This document shows positions 1 through 11,171 of a DNA stretch of 64,000 nucleotides, in pieces. How positions within the stretch are numbered: the first letter of the stretch is position 1; each line of letters begins with the position of its first letter. This stretch comes from Chlorops oryzae (lineage: Eukaryota > Arthropoda > Insecta > Diptera > Chloropidae): assembly GCA_020466095.1 (NCBI GenBank), contig CM035806.1, positions 62,234,059 through 62,298,058 on the forward strand, given 5' to 3'. The position numbers and the translations under genes are program-made. The notes under the pieces are model-generated. The model saw only the letters and a program-made list of their open reading frames with translations, did no database searches and was not told the DNA's origin.

Positions 1-720
1 CTCGTGCGCGCACCATCACCCTCCGTAAAAATAATTGAACAATCTAACCGTGAAAAGAATTAAAAATCAAATCGTCAAAAGAATTAAAAATCAAATCATA
101 AAAAGAATTAAAAAAAAAAAACAAGAAACAAAACAAACCCCAATTCAAGGTGAATTGAGAAAACCACGAAAAGAAGAATTGAATAAAAAAAAAAAAATAA
201 AACCAAACCAATTATACAGTGCACTTAAGTGAACTAAAAGTGAAATAAAAAATCTACATCGCCAAGAAGGCAAATTTGTTTTATTTTTTTTTTACTACTA
301 TCCATTTTATTACAACACCGCCAAGAAGGCGTCTTATTTAAATTTATATCAAAAACATCAAAATAATCCGCGTCGCGTAATCGTCGACCGATAATTCAAC
401 GCACTTGGCATTCCCCAAAATCCGCAGCGGAACACAAGGTACGTCATCTTGTTCTCTTGCCCCTCATATTAACACACATCTTACACTAACTTTTACAAAC
501 AGTCGTGATATTCATGATATAGACTTGATTCAAGGTATGTGATAATCGAATGAATAAAATGTACAGACATCGTATATTATAAAATATAATTATTTTCAAT
601 ATCTCGCAGCTGGCAGCAGTTTTTTGGTACAAAAAATATTGACATTCAGATAATAAGAACAAAATTTTTTTGCAATGTTTTGAACGGGTTAAAAATTTTT
701 TTCCCATCCCCTGCCAGGGG
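1..720. other. Unclassified AT-rich sequence, no gene
   Basis: I see no coding sequence. The first 230 bases are a low-complexity AAAAGAATTAAAAATCAAA-type tract, so the short open frame there is not credible. The motif CGCCAAGAAGGC occurs twice (260-271 and 319-330), and a splice-donor-like CAAGGTACGT lies near 434. This could be the leader of a retroelement cut by the window edge, but no LTR, primer-binding site or gag is visible. Confidence 0.4.
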
Positions 721-881
721 GCCCCCTAGCCGGCCCCATTGTAGTTTCGGCCTTGCCCTGAACATTTCAAAAAATGGAGTTGGCGCTATTTCACTCTAAG
801 GCCGACGATATTTAGTTTTAAGGTTTTTTTAAATTGAATTTTTTCTTGTTTTACCTTTTAAATTAATATAAAATATAAAAT

Positions 882-2474
882 ATGTTTAAACCTGAGTGGG
901 AATACGAATTCTTTTTTTGCATGAATTTGTCGGAAATGGCCGAGTGTCTAATTTGTTTCAAAGAAATAGCAACGTTAAGGAGAGATAATTTACGTCGGCA
1001 TTATTGTCGATATCACAGGGACCATGAAAACTTAACGCCCGAGGACCGTATCTAAAATCTATATGAGCTTAAACTAGAATTCATGTCGAAGCTTAAAAGT
1101 TTACGTGAGCACAACCTGCCAGAGGACGTCAATTCGGCACAAAAATTTAAGGCATCATATGTTAGTTTGGCACTAGCCAAAAAAGGCAGACCTTTTTCTG
1201 ATGGCACATTTTTTAAAGACCTCGCGGTTTCCGTATTGCAATGTTTTGGCCAAGAAGGTGAAAGCCTAGCGAAATTGATTGGAGATGTTCCAATTTCAAG
1301 GACCACCGTGTCACGACGGATCGAAGATATTGCTTCTTTCATTTTCTCTACGGTCACGCAAACTATCGTCCAATCTTGAGTATGCTTCGATATGCTTGGG
1401 TGAAAGTACCGACATAACGGATACTTGCCAACTCCTTATATGTTTTAGATCCGTTGACTCAGACTTTAGAGTCAATGAAGATTTTTTAAGTCTCTTTTCG
1501 TTACATGGACATGCAACAGGGGCAAATGTATATATAAGGCAGTTGAAGAGAAAGTGTAAGAAAAGATAAGCTGTCTTCTGTGTGCACTGATGGGGCAAAG
1601 GTCATGGTTGGAAATTATAATGGTTTCGTTGGTCAACTCAAAAAACACAATAAAACAGTCCCAACATTCCATTGTATTATACATCAGGAACAGCTTTTTT
1701 CAAAATCCATTGGTTCAGGTGATACAATGAAGGTGTTGATTTCGATCATAAAACAAATTAGAGGTGGACATCACGCACTCACCCATCGAAAATTTCGAAC
1801 ATTTTTAGACGAAATAGAGTCAAATTTTTCCAACATTTTACTTTATACCGAAGTAAGATGGCTAAGCAAAGGCAAATGTATTGATCGCCTGTATGCATTG
1901 AAAGCCGAAGTTCGTGAATTTCTTTGAATGTGACGGACTGGTTGAGTCACTATCATTAGCGGAAAAAAAATAAGGATTCCAAATTTTTGTTAAATTTCGC
2001 AGCTAAATTTAAGCCTACAAGGTAAAAACAAATTTATTTTTCATGTAATTTCTACGGTAGACAACTGGAAGATTCGAATGTCATTACTTGTAAGGCAATT
2101 TAAAAGTGGGGATTTGAAAAATTTTCCAAAAACCGCAGAAATTTCCTCCAATTTCATTGTCTTTAATGAACTCAGTTCAAATTTTGCAAAGCACTTTAAA
2201 GACTGACAAAATTCGACATTCCGATGTTTTATTAGCTTTAGACAGCGGAATTGAATTTCGGCGTGCAGTTAAACACGATAGTTATCCTCTTTTAAAAGAC
2301 AAAATATATCACCTTTATTCGATGTTTGGCACCACTTACACGTGTGAGGCAGCGTTTTCTGCAATGGCGCTTATAAAAAATAAACATCGGAACTGCTTAA
2401 ACGAGCAAAAGCTGGAAAACTTACTTCGAATTAAATGTTGCAATTTCGAACTAAATATAATATTAGCGAGTTAG
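882..2474 (+). pseudogene. hAT transposase relic, GTF2IRD2/ZBED5-like
   Basis: This is a decayed hAT transposase in at least four pieces. The start at 882 encodes a zinc-finger-like segment (ECLICFKEIATLRR followed by two His), then a stop near 1052, then an in-frame continuation to 1379. After a frameshift, 1580-1927 has the family hallmark DGAKVMVG and FHCIIHQE, resembling GTF2IRD2/ZBED5-type domesticated hATs. Another shift leads to 2157-2474, the C-terminal dimerisation region (FGTTYTCEAAFSAM then IKNKHRNCL). Several indels and stops make it non-functional. The left end may be the CAGGGGGCCCCC near 714, but I found no matching right terminus or target duplication. Confidence 0.72.
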
Positions 2475-2965
2475 TTAACTTCGCAAATCCTCTATATAAC
2501 TAAAAGCACTGTAAAAGTTGTTACCACAAGTACTAATGCCATTTAAAAAATTAATTTTAAAAAATGCTACATTACCAATTCAAAACTTCAAGAACGAACT
2601 TATTCAGTGCTTTTTCATTAAAATTTTTGTCTTCTTCTAATTTTGTAAATTTTGCAATAGCTGGAGTAGCTCGAGAGTTTAGTATGCTATAGACCATATA
2701 GTGATAATGATTAATGATAGTATTTAAGTATTTAGTAATTAAGTATTTCAGCAAATAAAAGTGAAATATATTTTCTTCTTTCATTTTGCGACGTTGGTTA
2801 TGGGTGTTAAAACGCCCCCCACCCCGCTCCTCTCCCCCCCCCCCCCCCCCCCTTCCCCGTCGTCAATATGACTATGTTATTTTAAATTGTATTTCCAATG
2901 CACTCTTTGGCACAAATTAAAGTTTCAAGAAGCCAAAACGGAAACGGTTAAATTGAAGACAAAAT
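2475..2965. other. Intergenic; C-rich homopolymer tract
   Basis: No gene is seen. A C-run of about 18 bases flanked by further C-rich sequence lies at 2813-2858. It abuts the decayed hAT and could be an eroded terminus of the G/C-run type seen at other hAT ends in this window, for example 49626-49686. Its exact length is likely unreliable. Confidence 0.4.
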
Positions 2966-3113
2966 TTGAGCGGAGCTCAGAAGTTCAAGCATACTCTACT
3001 AGGTTCGACGAGCAATGTCCAAATGGTAGATTGTTCTCGTATCGTGATCGACAATAAAATTCCATTCAACATGCATGAACGTCTAAGCGCTGCTTCAGTG
3101 TTCGTTTTCTTCA

Positions 3114-3263
3114 TTGCGCCATCTGAAAACTGTTTTGCGCAACAAAACGAAAGAAAACAGGCCGAACGGGCTGGCTCTTTTAAATGTTCATCGGGATATA
3201 GACATACTAGCAAATTATGTAATCGAAGCTTTGTCAATTCATCCCAAAAACTACATATTTAAT
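3114..3263 (+). pseudogene. hAT C-terminal dimerisation fragment
   Basis: About 50 codons read as the end of a hAT transposase: HLKTVLRNKTKENRPNGLAL followed by LNVHRDIDI. This matches the RLKTYLRS...DRLNGLASLNIHRE region of the hAT transposase at 45447-47136. Nothing upstream extends it convincingly. It probably belongs with the diverged hAT tail at 3690-4060. It is a relic. Confidence 0.55.
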
Positions 3264-3339
3264 ATTTCGTTTATTTTTTTTTTTAACTATTATCAATATT
3301 ATTTTCATTAATGTGAAATTTTGAATTATTAGTGGTACA

Positions 3340-3665
3340 GATTGTGAAATAATTCAAAACTTATCGGGATTATTTGTGATATATGAAAAAAAGAAAAATA
3401 ACACAGTTCTGCAACGAAATCCTCTTTTAAAGTTTATTAGTGCTTCTGTTTGATTTTGTCTCCCGAAAAATTGTAAAATATCAAAAAAATTATATCACAT
3501 AAGGATTTCGAGAAAATTCCGTTTCAAATTTTGAGCACCATTGCATCATTTAAATGTTACTCCAAAAAAAAAAAAAAAAAAATATTCGTATTATTTTTTG
3601 AATAATTCGAATTTTTTCATTAATCACAAACAATCCCGATTATTTTTGAATTATTTCGTAATCGT
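3340..3665. repeat. Inverted-repeat pair, probable MITE
   Basis: Sequence around 3340-3385 (GAAATAATTCAAAA, then CGGGATTATTTGTGAT) recurs inverted at about 3620-3665. The interval between is AT-rich and non-coding, with a poly-A run near 3565. The arms are imperfect and no target duplication is evident, so this is a probable old MITE or foldback. Confidence 0.4.
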
Positions 3666-3689
3666 AAACTTTTTATGTGCAGTACATGG

Positions 3690-4060
3690 GTATTTTACCC
3701 ACTCGAAATTTTTGAAGTAAATATTTCACTCTGTAGGAATATCACGAAAGCTTTTCAATATTAGTCCAAAAATTAATTTTTGGTGACATTTTGAGATCGA
3801 AAAAATAAATTAAGACAATCTGACTTATCCAAATATCGAGATTTACTATATTCACCGACTACTTGCAGAAGTTTTAAAGATTATTTTTTAAATGAAGTGA
3901 ACATTTTGGTTATTAAATGTGTAATATGAAATAATATTTTTATTATCTCTTAATGTACTTGATATTGGTATGTCGATTTTGTTGGAACTTTCCATACCAC
4001 TGAACCACAGCAAAACACACTCTCGATCAACTACCCTCTCGGGTAAACTCTGTTCTGATT
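3690..4060. repeat. Diverged tail of a CAGGCACGGC-type hAT element
   Basis: This stretch aligns by eye with both ends of the 3.1-kb hAT at 34057-37193. GGGTATTTTACCCACTCGAA matches the left subterminal region. The AAATGTGTAATATGAAATAA tract and the GGGTAAACTCTGTTCTG tail match its right end. It is strongly diverged, implying an older insertion of the same family. Confidence 0.45.
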
Positions 4061-4261
4061 GTAAAAAATTATTAAAACTATTAATTAATAAAATCAGCAA
4101 TGATTGTTTGGTTTGGTTTAAGTAATAAAATTTTCAGCAACTTTTATACGCACACTATGGTGCTTCTTCTTTTGGAGTTCTGTTTCTTACTTTTATATAC
4201 TTTTGTTACGACTATCGGTTTCATTGACGTATTGTTTCGAAAGAATGTAAATTGTTACGCA

Positions 4262-4317
4262 GCAAAAAATTGGAAATATAAAAACCCCCCCGTCTGAAAA
4301 TCCTGGCTACGTGCCTG
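4262..4317 (-). mobile_element. One end of a hAT-type element
   Basis: Read on the minus strand from 4317, the sequence begins CAGGCACGTAGCCAGGATTT and runs into a G-run. This is the layout of the hAT ends at 44761 and 49686. It cuts the transposase fragment to its right, where the adjoining TCACGTAG would be the target duplication. The opposite end was not found. Confidence 0.45.
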
Positions 4318-4770
4318 TCACGTAGTGCTCTGCAGCATTTTGGTATTATTTCGAGTTGTCTTGCCGTATATTTCGGTGCCCGCTTACGTTTACGATAAAA
4401 AACTTGATTTTTGGCCAAAATATTCCCAACTTTCGTCTAAGACACACTAAATGCTCGCGCAAGTCTCCGAGTTGACTGACCAACCTTGTTTTGGGCAGCA
4501 TTCAGTAGTTTTTTCGTTTTGCTGACACCTAGTTTTGGTGGTCGACCAGTTTTTTTTTTAATTTTCCTGCGCTCTACCTTTTGAGCAATCACTGATAACA
4601 CGCAATATGGTTCTTCGTGAAATTGGCTTGTCTTTAAACCCTTCAAGAATTTCTTTCGTGCTTAGTTTGCCAAAAATGTTTGCGACAGCCTTACGCAATT
4701 CCAACTTATACGCCATATCCGAAGAAATAATTTCACTATTTTTGATTTGACATATATCTAGAGATATCAA
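4318..4770 (-). pseudogene. IS630/Tc1/mariner-type transposase N-terminus, broken
   Basis: Three overlapping minus-strand frames together give a helix-turn-helix N-terminal region. The order is MAYKLELRKAVANIFGKL and SRRTILRVISDCSKGR, then KKKTGRPPKLGVSKTKKLL and STRRLARAFSVS, then YRKRKRAPKYTARQLEIIP. The alternating GRPPKL and RAPKYT motifs are typical of IS630-Tc1-mariner DNA-binding domains. At least two frameshifts are needed. The gene stops where the hAT end at 4317 begins, so the catalytic DDE/D part is absent. Subfamily is not assigned. Confidence 0.55.
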
Positions 4771-5449
4771 TAAATTTGCAGATTTCAGTTGATAACATTT
4801 ATCGATTCGCTAGGGTGGCATAACGAACGGTTCTATTTATTGCCAAGATTTTCTGGACATATATTATTCTCAGTTCCATCTAACTATTTTATAGCGCCTC
4901 ATGCATTTCTCCAAAGCCGCCCATCTACCGCGCCCATTTTTCATACTTTTGAAATCCTTGTATTGTTATATTGATATGGGGAGCATATGGGGAGTATAAC
5001 AAAAAAAATTGGTGTCTGTAAAGTCAATTTACGGACGATAATTTTACATGGTAACTTCATAAGAAAACACTCATTATGTACATAAAATGGAGCAATCAAG
5101 TTCACGTACGCTATTTGTGACAATTTATTTAAAAGTTAAAAAATAAGCCTCATTTTATAATTTGTTTGGCGATTTTTAATATAAGTATAAAATAGAAAAT
5201 AATAATTATACTTCACTTTTTAAATTAAAATTGCATATAAAAGTTTTCAAAATCAATTTCATACATACATATATTTAAAGTGAAAAGTGAGAAATTACAA
5301 GGAAACCTTCTTACAATTCTGTTACGTCTTATATGTTAATCCGCATAATTCTTATGAGAATTGTAGGTTGAAGTAATGTAACCAAAGGTTGTATAACTGC
5401 TAAGATGTCCATGGCTGCAATTATAATGAAGCTTAAGCTGAAGCGTAGG
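4771..5449. other. Non-coding; contains a dispersed repeat
   Basis: No gene is seen. Bases about 5000-5268 are a diverged copy of 52386-52674 (shared GTAAAGTCAATTTACGGACG and AAACACTCATTATGTACATA). Two sites 47 kb apart mark an interspersed repeat family. No termini were resolved. Confidence 0.5.
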
Positions 5450-5504
5450 CTGTCATGTGTTTGTTGTAATTTTTTGTTGCGGAAATACAACAAACACATG
5501 ACAG
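5450..5504. repeat. Perfect 19-bp inverted repeat (hairpin)
   Basis: CTGTCATGTGTTTGTTGTA at 5450-5468 is repeated exactly as its reverse complement at 5486-5504, leaving a 17-base loop. It lies about 150 bases upstream of the HARBI1-like fragment. It could be a small foldback element; no function is implied. Confidence 0.6.
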
Positions 5505-5653
5505 CTTCACACTTACAGCCTAAAGCGAACCCGACACGGTACTAAATAGCCTACTGAATTCATACGTACGTGTTCAGTATGTTTGCGTCGACACGTTACT
5601 TAATTTAGTATACTTCATTATTTGTCGCTTGTTTTCAACGAGTGCAGGCGACG

Positions 5654-6044
5654 ATGTCAAACGCGGACAAAATAATTTTGGCGGCTGTTGTAGTGGCATT
5701 AAAAAAAAAGGAAAACGAAAGACAAAAAAACAAAAAAAGGATTTGGATGAAAAATTGGCTAAAAAAAAAGGAAGGAATTTGCTCATACTAATTTATTGAA
5801 TGAAATAAAAATATCTGCGCAGAAAGACTTCAAAAATTTTATGCGAATGGATAATGACACTTTTGAGGAATTATTGAATATGGTTGGACCATACATCTAC
5901 AAACAGGATACAATTATGCGTGAAGCGATTCCAATTGATCTTCGTCTTTCCACAACACTACGTTTTCTTGCGACGGGGAACTCCTTTGAGGATCTGAAGT
6001 TTTCAAGCGCTATTTCGTCCAGTTCCATTTCGAAAATCTTCTGA
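5654..6044 (+). pseudogene. HARBI1-like (PIF/Harbinger) nuclease N-terminal fragment
   Basis: The start at 5654 opens a Lys-rich leader (MSNADKIILAAVVVALKKK). After a one-base shift near 5785 it continues as FKNFMRMDNDTFEELLNMVG, then MREAIPIDLRLSTTLRFLAT and an ISSSSISKIF helix. This is the helical N-terminal region of HARBI1-like nucleases that precedes the DDE core. The frame ends at 6044 and no catalytic domain follows, because the sequence runs into a large palindrome. Insertion or rearrangement probably removed the rest. Confidence 0.65.
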
Positions 6045-6049
6045 ATGAA

Positions 6050-6440
6050 AAGGGTACAGAATTGCATAAACTATCATAAAAAACGAAAAAAGTTTAACAT
6101 TTGGAAGAAAACCTTTAAAAATTTCATTGCAAGTATATTTAGTTACAAAATTATGTGAATACTCAAAAAATTATAGCATCACTAGTTCACCACGGAATTC
6201 GGTTGTTGTTGTAAGTGTCCCCTATATTACTATATGACCACAACCATATAGTAATATAGCGGACACTTACAACAACAACCGAATTCCGTGGTTAACTAGT
6301 GATGCTATACTTTTTTGAGTATTCACTTAATTTTGTTACTAAACATACTTGCGATTATATTTTTCAATGTTTTCTTTCTAATGTAAAACTTTATTGGTTT
6401 TTTATGATAGTTTATGCATTTTTGTACCTTTTTCAATCAG
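6050..6440. repeat. Long palindrome with an 8-base loop (foldback)
   Basis: Two arms of roughly 180-190 bases are reverse complements around the centre ACCACAAC near 6235-6242. The inner parts (CGGAATTCGGTTGTTGTTGT on the left) are almost perfect, while the outer parts are more diverged. It directly follows the truncated HARBI1 fragment and could represent a foldback MITE or an inverted duplication. Confidence 0.75.
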
Positions 6441-6709
6441 AAGAGCTCCAAAATTATATAGTTTATGCATTCTATTTATCATGATATGTAATAAGTACTT
6501 GAGCCACTAGTTATGTATCGAGCAATTTTAGTTATGATATCACTGAATATTTCATATCAGCTGTTCTGTAGTGGAATTCAAACTTTTTGATAATCGGTCA
6601 TATTCGATGCATGAGTACTCTGCTTTGGCGTTCCTCAATAATATGAGCTAAATTTTATCTAATTATTTTTAATAGGGTACTTGACTAATTTTTAAAAACC
6701 ATTCTATAT
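6441..6709. other. Spacer, nothing recognised
   Basis: AT-rich sequence without motifs I recognise. It ends in the TTCTATAT target duplication (6702-6709) of the hAT element that follows. Confidence 0.4.
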
Positions 6710-6843
6710 TAGGGATGGGTAGTGCAAATCTAGATTCGATTTTTTCGAATTTTGAATATTTTTCAAGCATTCGAATATTCGATTCGAAAAGTGGCTTTGC
6801 AAGTTCGATTTATACGATTATATTCGAATTTTCAGAAAACATA

Positions 6844-8439
6844 CACTCATGTCCCGTGAATTAGCTGCACTATGTGTTGTTGGTGTAGCAAGACTATTAA
6901 AGCGAAACGAGAAAAACCAAAAATGAGGAACGAAGTAGGTACACATAAAACAGGTTCCTTAGAAACAATAACAAAAATAGCTCCCGCTTTTATTCCGTTA
7001 CACGCATTTTTGTACTTTTTGGGGTGTCCATAGAATTAGTCGCAGTTGTTTTGGTTTAACTGTTGAGTAGAACACACGTTTTTTTCTAAATTATTGTTAT
7101 TGACACAAACATAAAATCAAAATTAAAACACGATGGGAAGAGGAAAACGACTAAATGAAAGTGAAAAAGCCAAAATAACTGCTTTTCAAAGGAGTGGCCT
7201 ATCTAACAGAGCTATTGCCAGAGAAATTGGAAGATCGGAGAAGGTAATCCGGAATTTCGTAAAGAAAGGATGTGAGTATGGAAAGTATAGAGACTCAGGG
7301 AGCAAACCGAAGCTTTAAAAAAGGGAAAAACGACGCACTGTCTCGGCAGCAAGCAACAGCACCGCAAATGCTAGGCAGATAGCCGCGTGTTGTGGCTTAA
7401 ATGTATCTCGCCAGTCTGTTTACCGCGCTTTATCCGAGTCGCAGGTTATAGAAAGGCAGTCTAGAAGACTGCCCCAAGACTTTTGGAGCAGCATAAGAAT
7501 GCCCGCCGCGAATTCGCTCAGAAAAACATGGCTACCGATTGGTCCGATGTAAGCAAAAATAAGTGCGATTTGATGGCTCCAAAACTTTAAGGGGACTATT
7601 TTTAGAAAAAATTTTCTGATGAAAAAAGTTTAATCTGGACGGCCCTGATGGTTTCTGTTATTATTGGAGGGATTTAAGAAAGGAACCACGCTTTTTTTCC
7701 AAAAGAAATTTTGGTGGGGGCTCATTGATGGTATGGGGCGGCTTTTCGGTTAAAGGAACGTTGGAGCTGGCTTTTACGAGCACTCGTATGAACTCCTCCG
7801 AGTACATTGAGACACTACAAATGAACCTATTGCCTTACTTGTCGGGAAATCCCGGGAAAAAATTCATTTTTCAGCACGATAATGCTCCCATACACTCGAG
7901 CAAGCAGACATCAAACTGGTTGAAAAGTAAAAACATCGATACAATGACATGGCCCGCCTGCTCTCCGGACACAAACCCGATAGAGAATCTTTGGGGGATA
8001 CTTGTACGTCGAATTTATGCCAACAGTAAGCAATTCGAGACAATTGAGGAGCTTAAAATGGCAATAATTTCCAATTGGGACTCTCTCGAGTCGAGCATTC
8101 TCCAATCGCTGATCGGTAGCATGCCGCGCAGAATTTTTGAGTTAATTGAAAGGAAAGGAGGATCAACTCACTATTAAAATAACCTTTTCCTTCTTTTTTG
8201 TCAGCATTAAGCTTTTATATGAAATAATAAGAACTGCGGCTAATTTTATGGACACCCCAAAAAGTAAAATGCAAAAATGCGTGTAACGGAATAAAAGCGG
8301 GAGCTATTTTTGTTGTTGTTACTAAGGAACCTGTTTTATGTGTATCTACTTCGTTCCTCATTTTTGTTTTTCTCGTTTCGCTTTCATAGTCTTGCTACAC
8401 CAACAACAGATAGTGCGGCTAATTCACTGGACATGAGTG
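6844..8439 (+). mobile_element. Tc3-like Tc1/mariner element with long TIRs
   Basis: The element starts CACTCATGTCC and ends GGACATGAGTG, flanked by TA (6842-6843 and 8440-8441). The inverted repeats extend well over 100 bases: the block from AATTAGC through AGGTTCCTTAG on the left is mirrored on the right from about 8310. Long TIRs with a TA duplication suit Tc3/Minos-type elements. It is nested in the hAT element and carries the transposase pseudogene 7133-8177. Confidence 0.88.
7133..8177 (+). pseudogene. Tc3-like DD34E transposase, frameshifted
   Basis: The first frame (MGRGKRLNESEKAKITAFQR with LSNRAIAREIGRS) is the HTH DNA-binding part. It stops at 7316 through an indel and continues in another frame (KREKRRTVSAASN, LNVSRQSVYRAL). 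The FSDE catalytic Asp lies near 7610 and is followed by a one-base shift in an A-run. The terminal frame 7725-8177 holds VWGGF, the second Asp (QHDNAPIHSS) and the Glu (DTNPIENLWGILV) with 34 residues between them, so DD34E. The closest family I recall is Tc3. At least three lesions make it non-functional. Confidence 0.82.
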
Positions 8440-8480
8440 TATATACCAGTGTTTTTAAAACTTGATAGTGAATATTTGTA

Positions 8481-10156
8481 TATGGGCATTTCCATCGTGA
8501 CTCACGCGACAGGCGTACGACTTCAAGGCTAGCTTACTCGAAAGTTTATGTAATTAAGGTATAAAAAATTTGCAATGTACATATATCTTAGTAGAAGTAC
8601 TAACGGTATGGTCTATCAAAATTGTCCTTGCAACAACTAACTAAGAAAAGCAAAGTTAAATGTTTTCGTAACCCACGCGACAAAAAAAGGAAGTGCGTTT
8701 TACAAGCAAAGTTACAAGTTGAAAATTTAGCGAATTTTTCGTACACAACTTGCCTTTTTTTAAATTTTGAAATAATTATAAAACTGTGAAATATTATAAT
8801 AAACCCACTTAGCCAATCAATTTTGGGTGTTCAATAATATATTGAGCTTTTAAAAAATACTTGCCGTAACACACGCGACATAACTCACGCGACAAAATTT
8901 CCGTTAAGAAAATTAGTGTTCAAATATTGAAAGTTTAGCTTTTAAACAAAGTTTTGTTTTATTAAATATTAAATAACATAACAAAAGTATATTTCATTAC
9001 CAAAAAACAAAAAAAAAAGATAATTCAAAAATTTAAGAAGATAAAAAAAATCCATCAAAGATTCATATTACACTTACACGTCTATAGTGGCTCTGGGATA
9101 GTGTACGGGATGCGTGCTATGCTCTTGATCCCAGGTTCCGAGGATCGATTCCCGGCACAGGCGAAACGGAGTGTAATGTTCCAAGCCTAGCACTGGTATT
9201 TCAAAAATCGCATGTTAGGGGCACACTCCATAACAAGACATACACTCACACAAACACAAGAAAACCTCCTTGGTATCACAATGGGCCGATTAGCGGCCTA
9301 AGTGGTAGTCACTTTAACCTACCTACCTACCGACACGTCTATATCTTAATGTTATGCTTTTTTGAATAAAAGGTTTTGGCGACTGCAATACTATTTTTGT
9401 TGACAAATGAAAAATAATTTTTTTTTTTTTATTCCCACAATATTACGAATTTTGACCATTTGTGTCTTCCTATAATCTCTCCACTTTCCAACATCTTTTC
9501 TTAAATTCGATCTCCATTCTTTCTTTGACTTTGTTGTTTTCTTCTTTCTTTTAAATCTTTTTGCCCAAAATATAAAAACATTAAATATCATTGAAGCTTT
9601 CGTATTCGAATTTGCTCTTACCGTAACTCACGCGACAGATTTCAACAGCAAATAATAGATATGTAAACAAAATATATAGGATTTTTTTTTATCACTTTTA
9701 GTTGTTAAACTTATTCTCTCTTTAGCCGCAAAAGATCTTGTACTGAAAATTTTTTTTTTTAAAACGCTGGTCAAAAATTACATATATTCGTAACTCACGC
9801 GACATAAAAATAGATATTAAAACAATATAAAAAATTTACAGTTATTTCATAAACAAGCGCTCTCTTTGCATAGTGTGGCTATCATTCAAAATTATTAGAC
9901 AAAATTTTACCCAATACCATTCCTTTTAACCAGCCGTAGGCTTATAAAATGTTCATACAAAAACTATATCAAGATTATCGAAAAATTTCGCCACATGTTT
10001 CGACAAGGTTTTTTTGGGTTTAAATATTATGTAAGATATTAAAACTTTCAGAGTTAAAGCTTCATGTATAAGAGTATTCTAATATATAAAAAAATTTGAC
10101 TTAGCAGCACATTAAATTTTTAAGTTGTGGTTGACATTTCTGTGGAAATGCCCATA
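8481..10156. mobile_element. TA-flanked element with six CTCACGCGACA motifs
   Basis: Termini TATGGGCATTTCCA and TGGAAATGCCCATA are perfect inverted repeats bordered by TA. The interior is non-coding and AT-rich but repeats the motif [CA]CACGCGACA, often preceded by GTAA, at 8501, 8672, 8871, 8884, 9627 and 9794. A SINE (9087-9332) interrupts it. The reiterated motif may be a transposase-binding or structural repeat. The superfamily is unclear: TA ends suggest Tc1/mariner, but no transposase is present. Confidence 0.7.
9087..9332 (+). mobile_element. tRNA-related SINE with 11-bp target duplication
   Basis: A 246-bp insertion is flanked by ACACGTCTATA (9076-9086 and 9333-9343). It begins TGGCTCTGGGATAGTG, an A-box-like sequence, and has GGATCGATTCC at 9142-9152 like a pol III B box. 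It ends in an ACCTACCTACC simple tail. Promoter boxes, a tandem tail and a TSD of this length fit a tRNA-derived SINE moved by LINE machinery. Confidence 0.75.
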
Positions 10157-11171
10157 TATATATTAGCTTCATTATGAAGTCAGAAAGTAAGAGGAATCTT
10201 CTCTTTAGCAATGAAGATTGGTGGACGTGCCTTAAGTACCTACATTACCAAAAATTTGATTTTATGCACATTTTCTATGTGGTTTTTAAAGTGCTTGCGC
10301 TTCCATGGTACATGAATTCCTTCCTGCATTTTAGGCTTGTCCTTTTTTAGTTTTATTGTAGTACTGCCATACTACACTCTAGCTCCTTTTGGAAAACAAC
10401 AATTTTGATAACTTTTTAACAATTGTCAATAACGATCTCCCTTGACGTGAAGATTAAGAGGACGAGGCTTGCGATAAATAAGTGGAATGAATTTATTAAC
10501 CAAGAATGATATAAAACGTTTACACGCGCACACGAATTTCTTGAATTAGTCTTACTCACGACATATAACTCAAATTTACTAAAACAATGTAATTCAAAAA
10601 GGAACGCATTGAAGATGACTTATTATAAAAAAATACTTATAGGATGACTTATTAAATTTCGCAGTCTTTCGCCTCCGTCCTCTTCGTCGTTATTCTTTGC
10701 AATAAGCCTCTTGTATCTGGCGATGTTAGGGTTCAATCGAAAATTTCATCGATCATTGCTGCCGGTCGGTGATTCGAAAGAGTAATCGGACTCGCTCCGC
10801 GATAACAATTATGCACCAATTAACACAAAGTACAACAGAAATTAGTCTTCAATAACCAAGTTAAAAGTTTTCGGTACGAGAATGAATGCAGCTTAAATAG
10901 GGCTGACAGACATAATGATTTCAGCTGTGCCAATTTTTGATACTTTTTGGCAAAATGTACCAACAGATTTGTTTCTTACGTACTTAATTTTTTTTTTTAT
11001 ATAAAATGTAATTGCTTTTACTTTTTTCTCGAAATAAAGAAGGTAATTGATTGTTTTACTTAAGTACTGATTTTTTGGTTACTGAAATGAAATGTACTGA
11101 TGTTGCTGTTTGAAAATTTGGCAGCCCTAAGTTCAAACCTCTTCTAATCATGGCGGCGATGGATACAAATA
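10157..11171. other. Interior of the hAT element, no gene
   Basis: Remaining interior of the 6710-11806 hAT. I find no credible protein. The patch at 10430-10900 differs in composition (CCTCCGTCCTCTTCGTCG, then GCTGCCGGTCGGTG) and may be another insertion such as a solo LTR, but I could not define ends. Confidence 0.4.

Noticed and set aside
35..232. Lys/Asn-rich short ORF
   Set aside because: It is a translation of an A-rich simple repeat without a motif.
714..735. CAGGGGGCCCCC as left end of the first hAT
   Set aside because: It looks like a hAT end, but I found no inverted partner or 8-bp duplication downstream.
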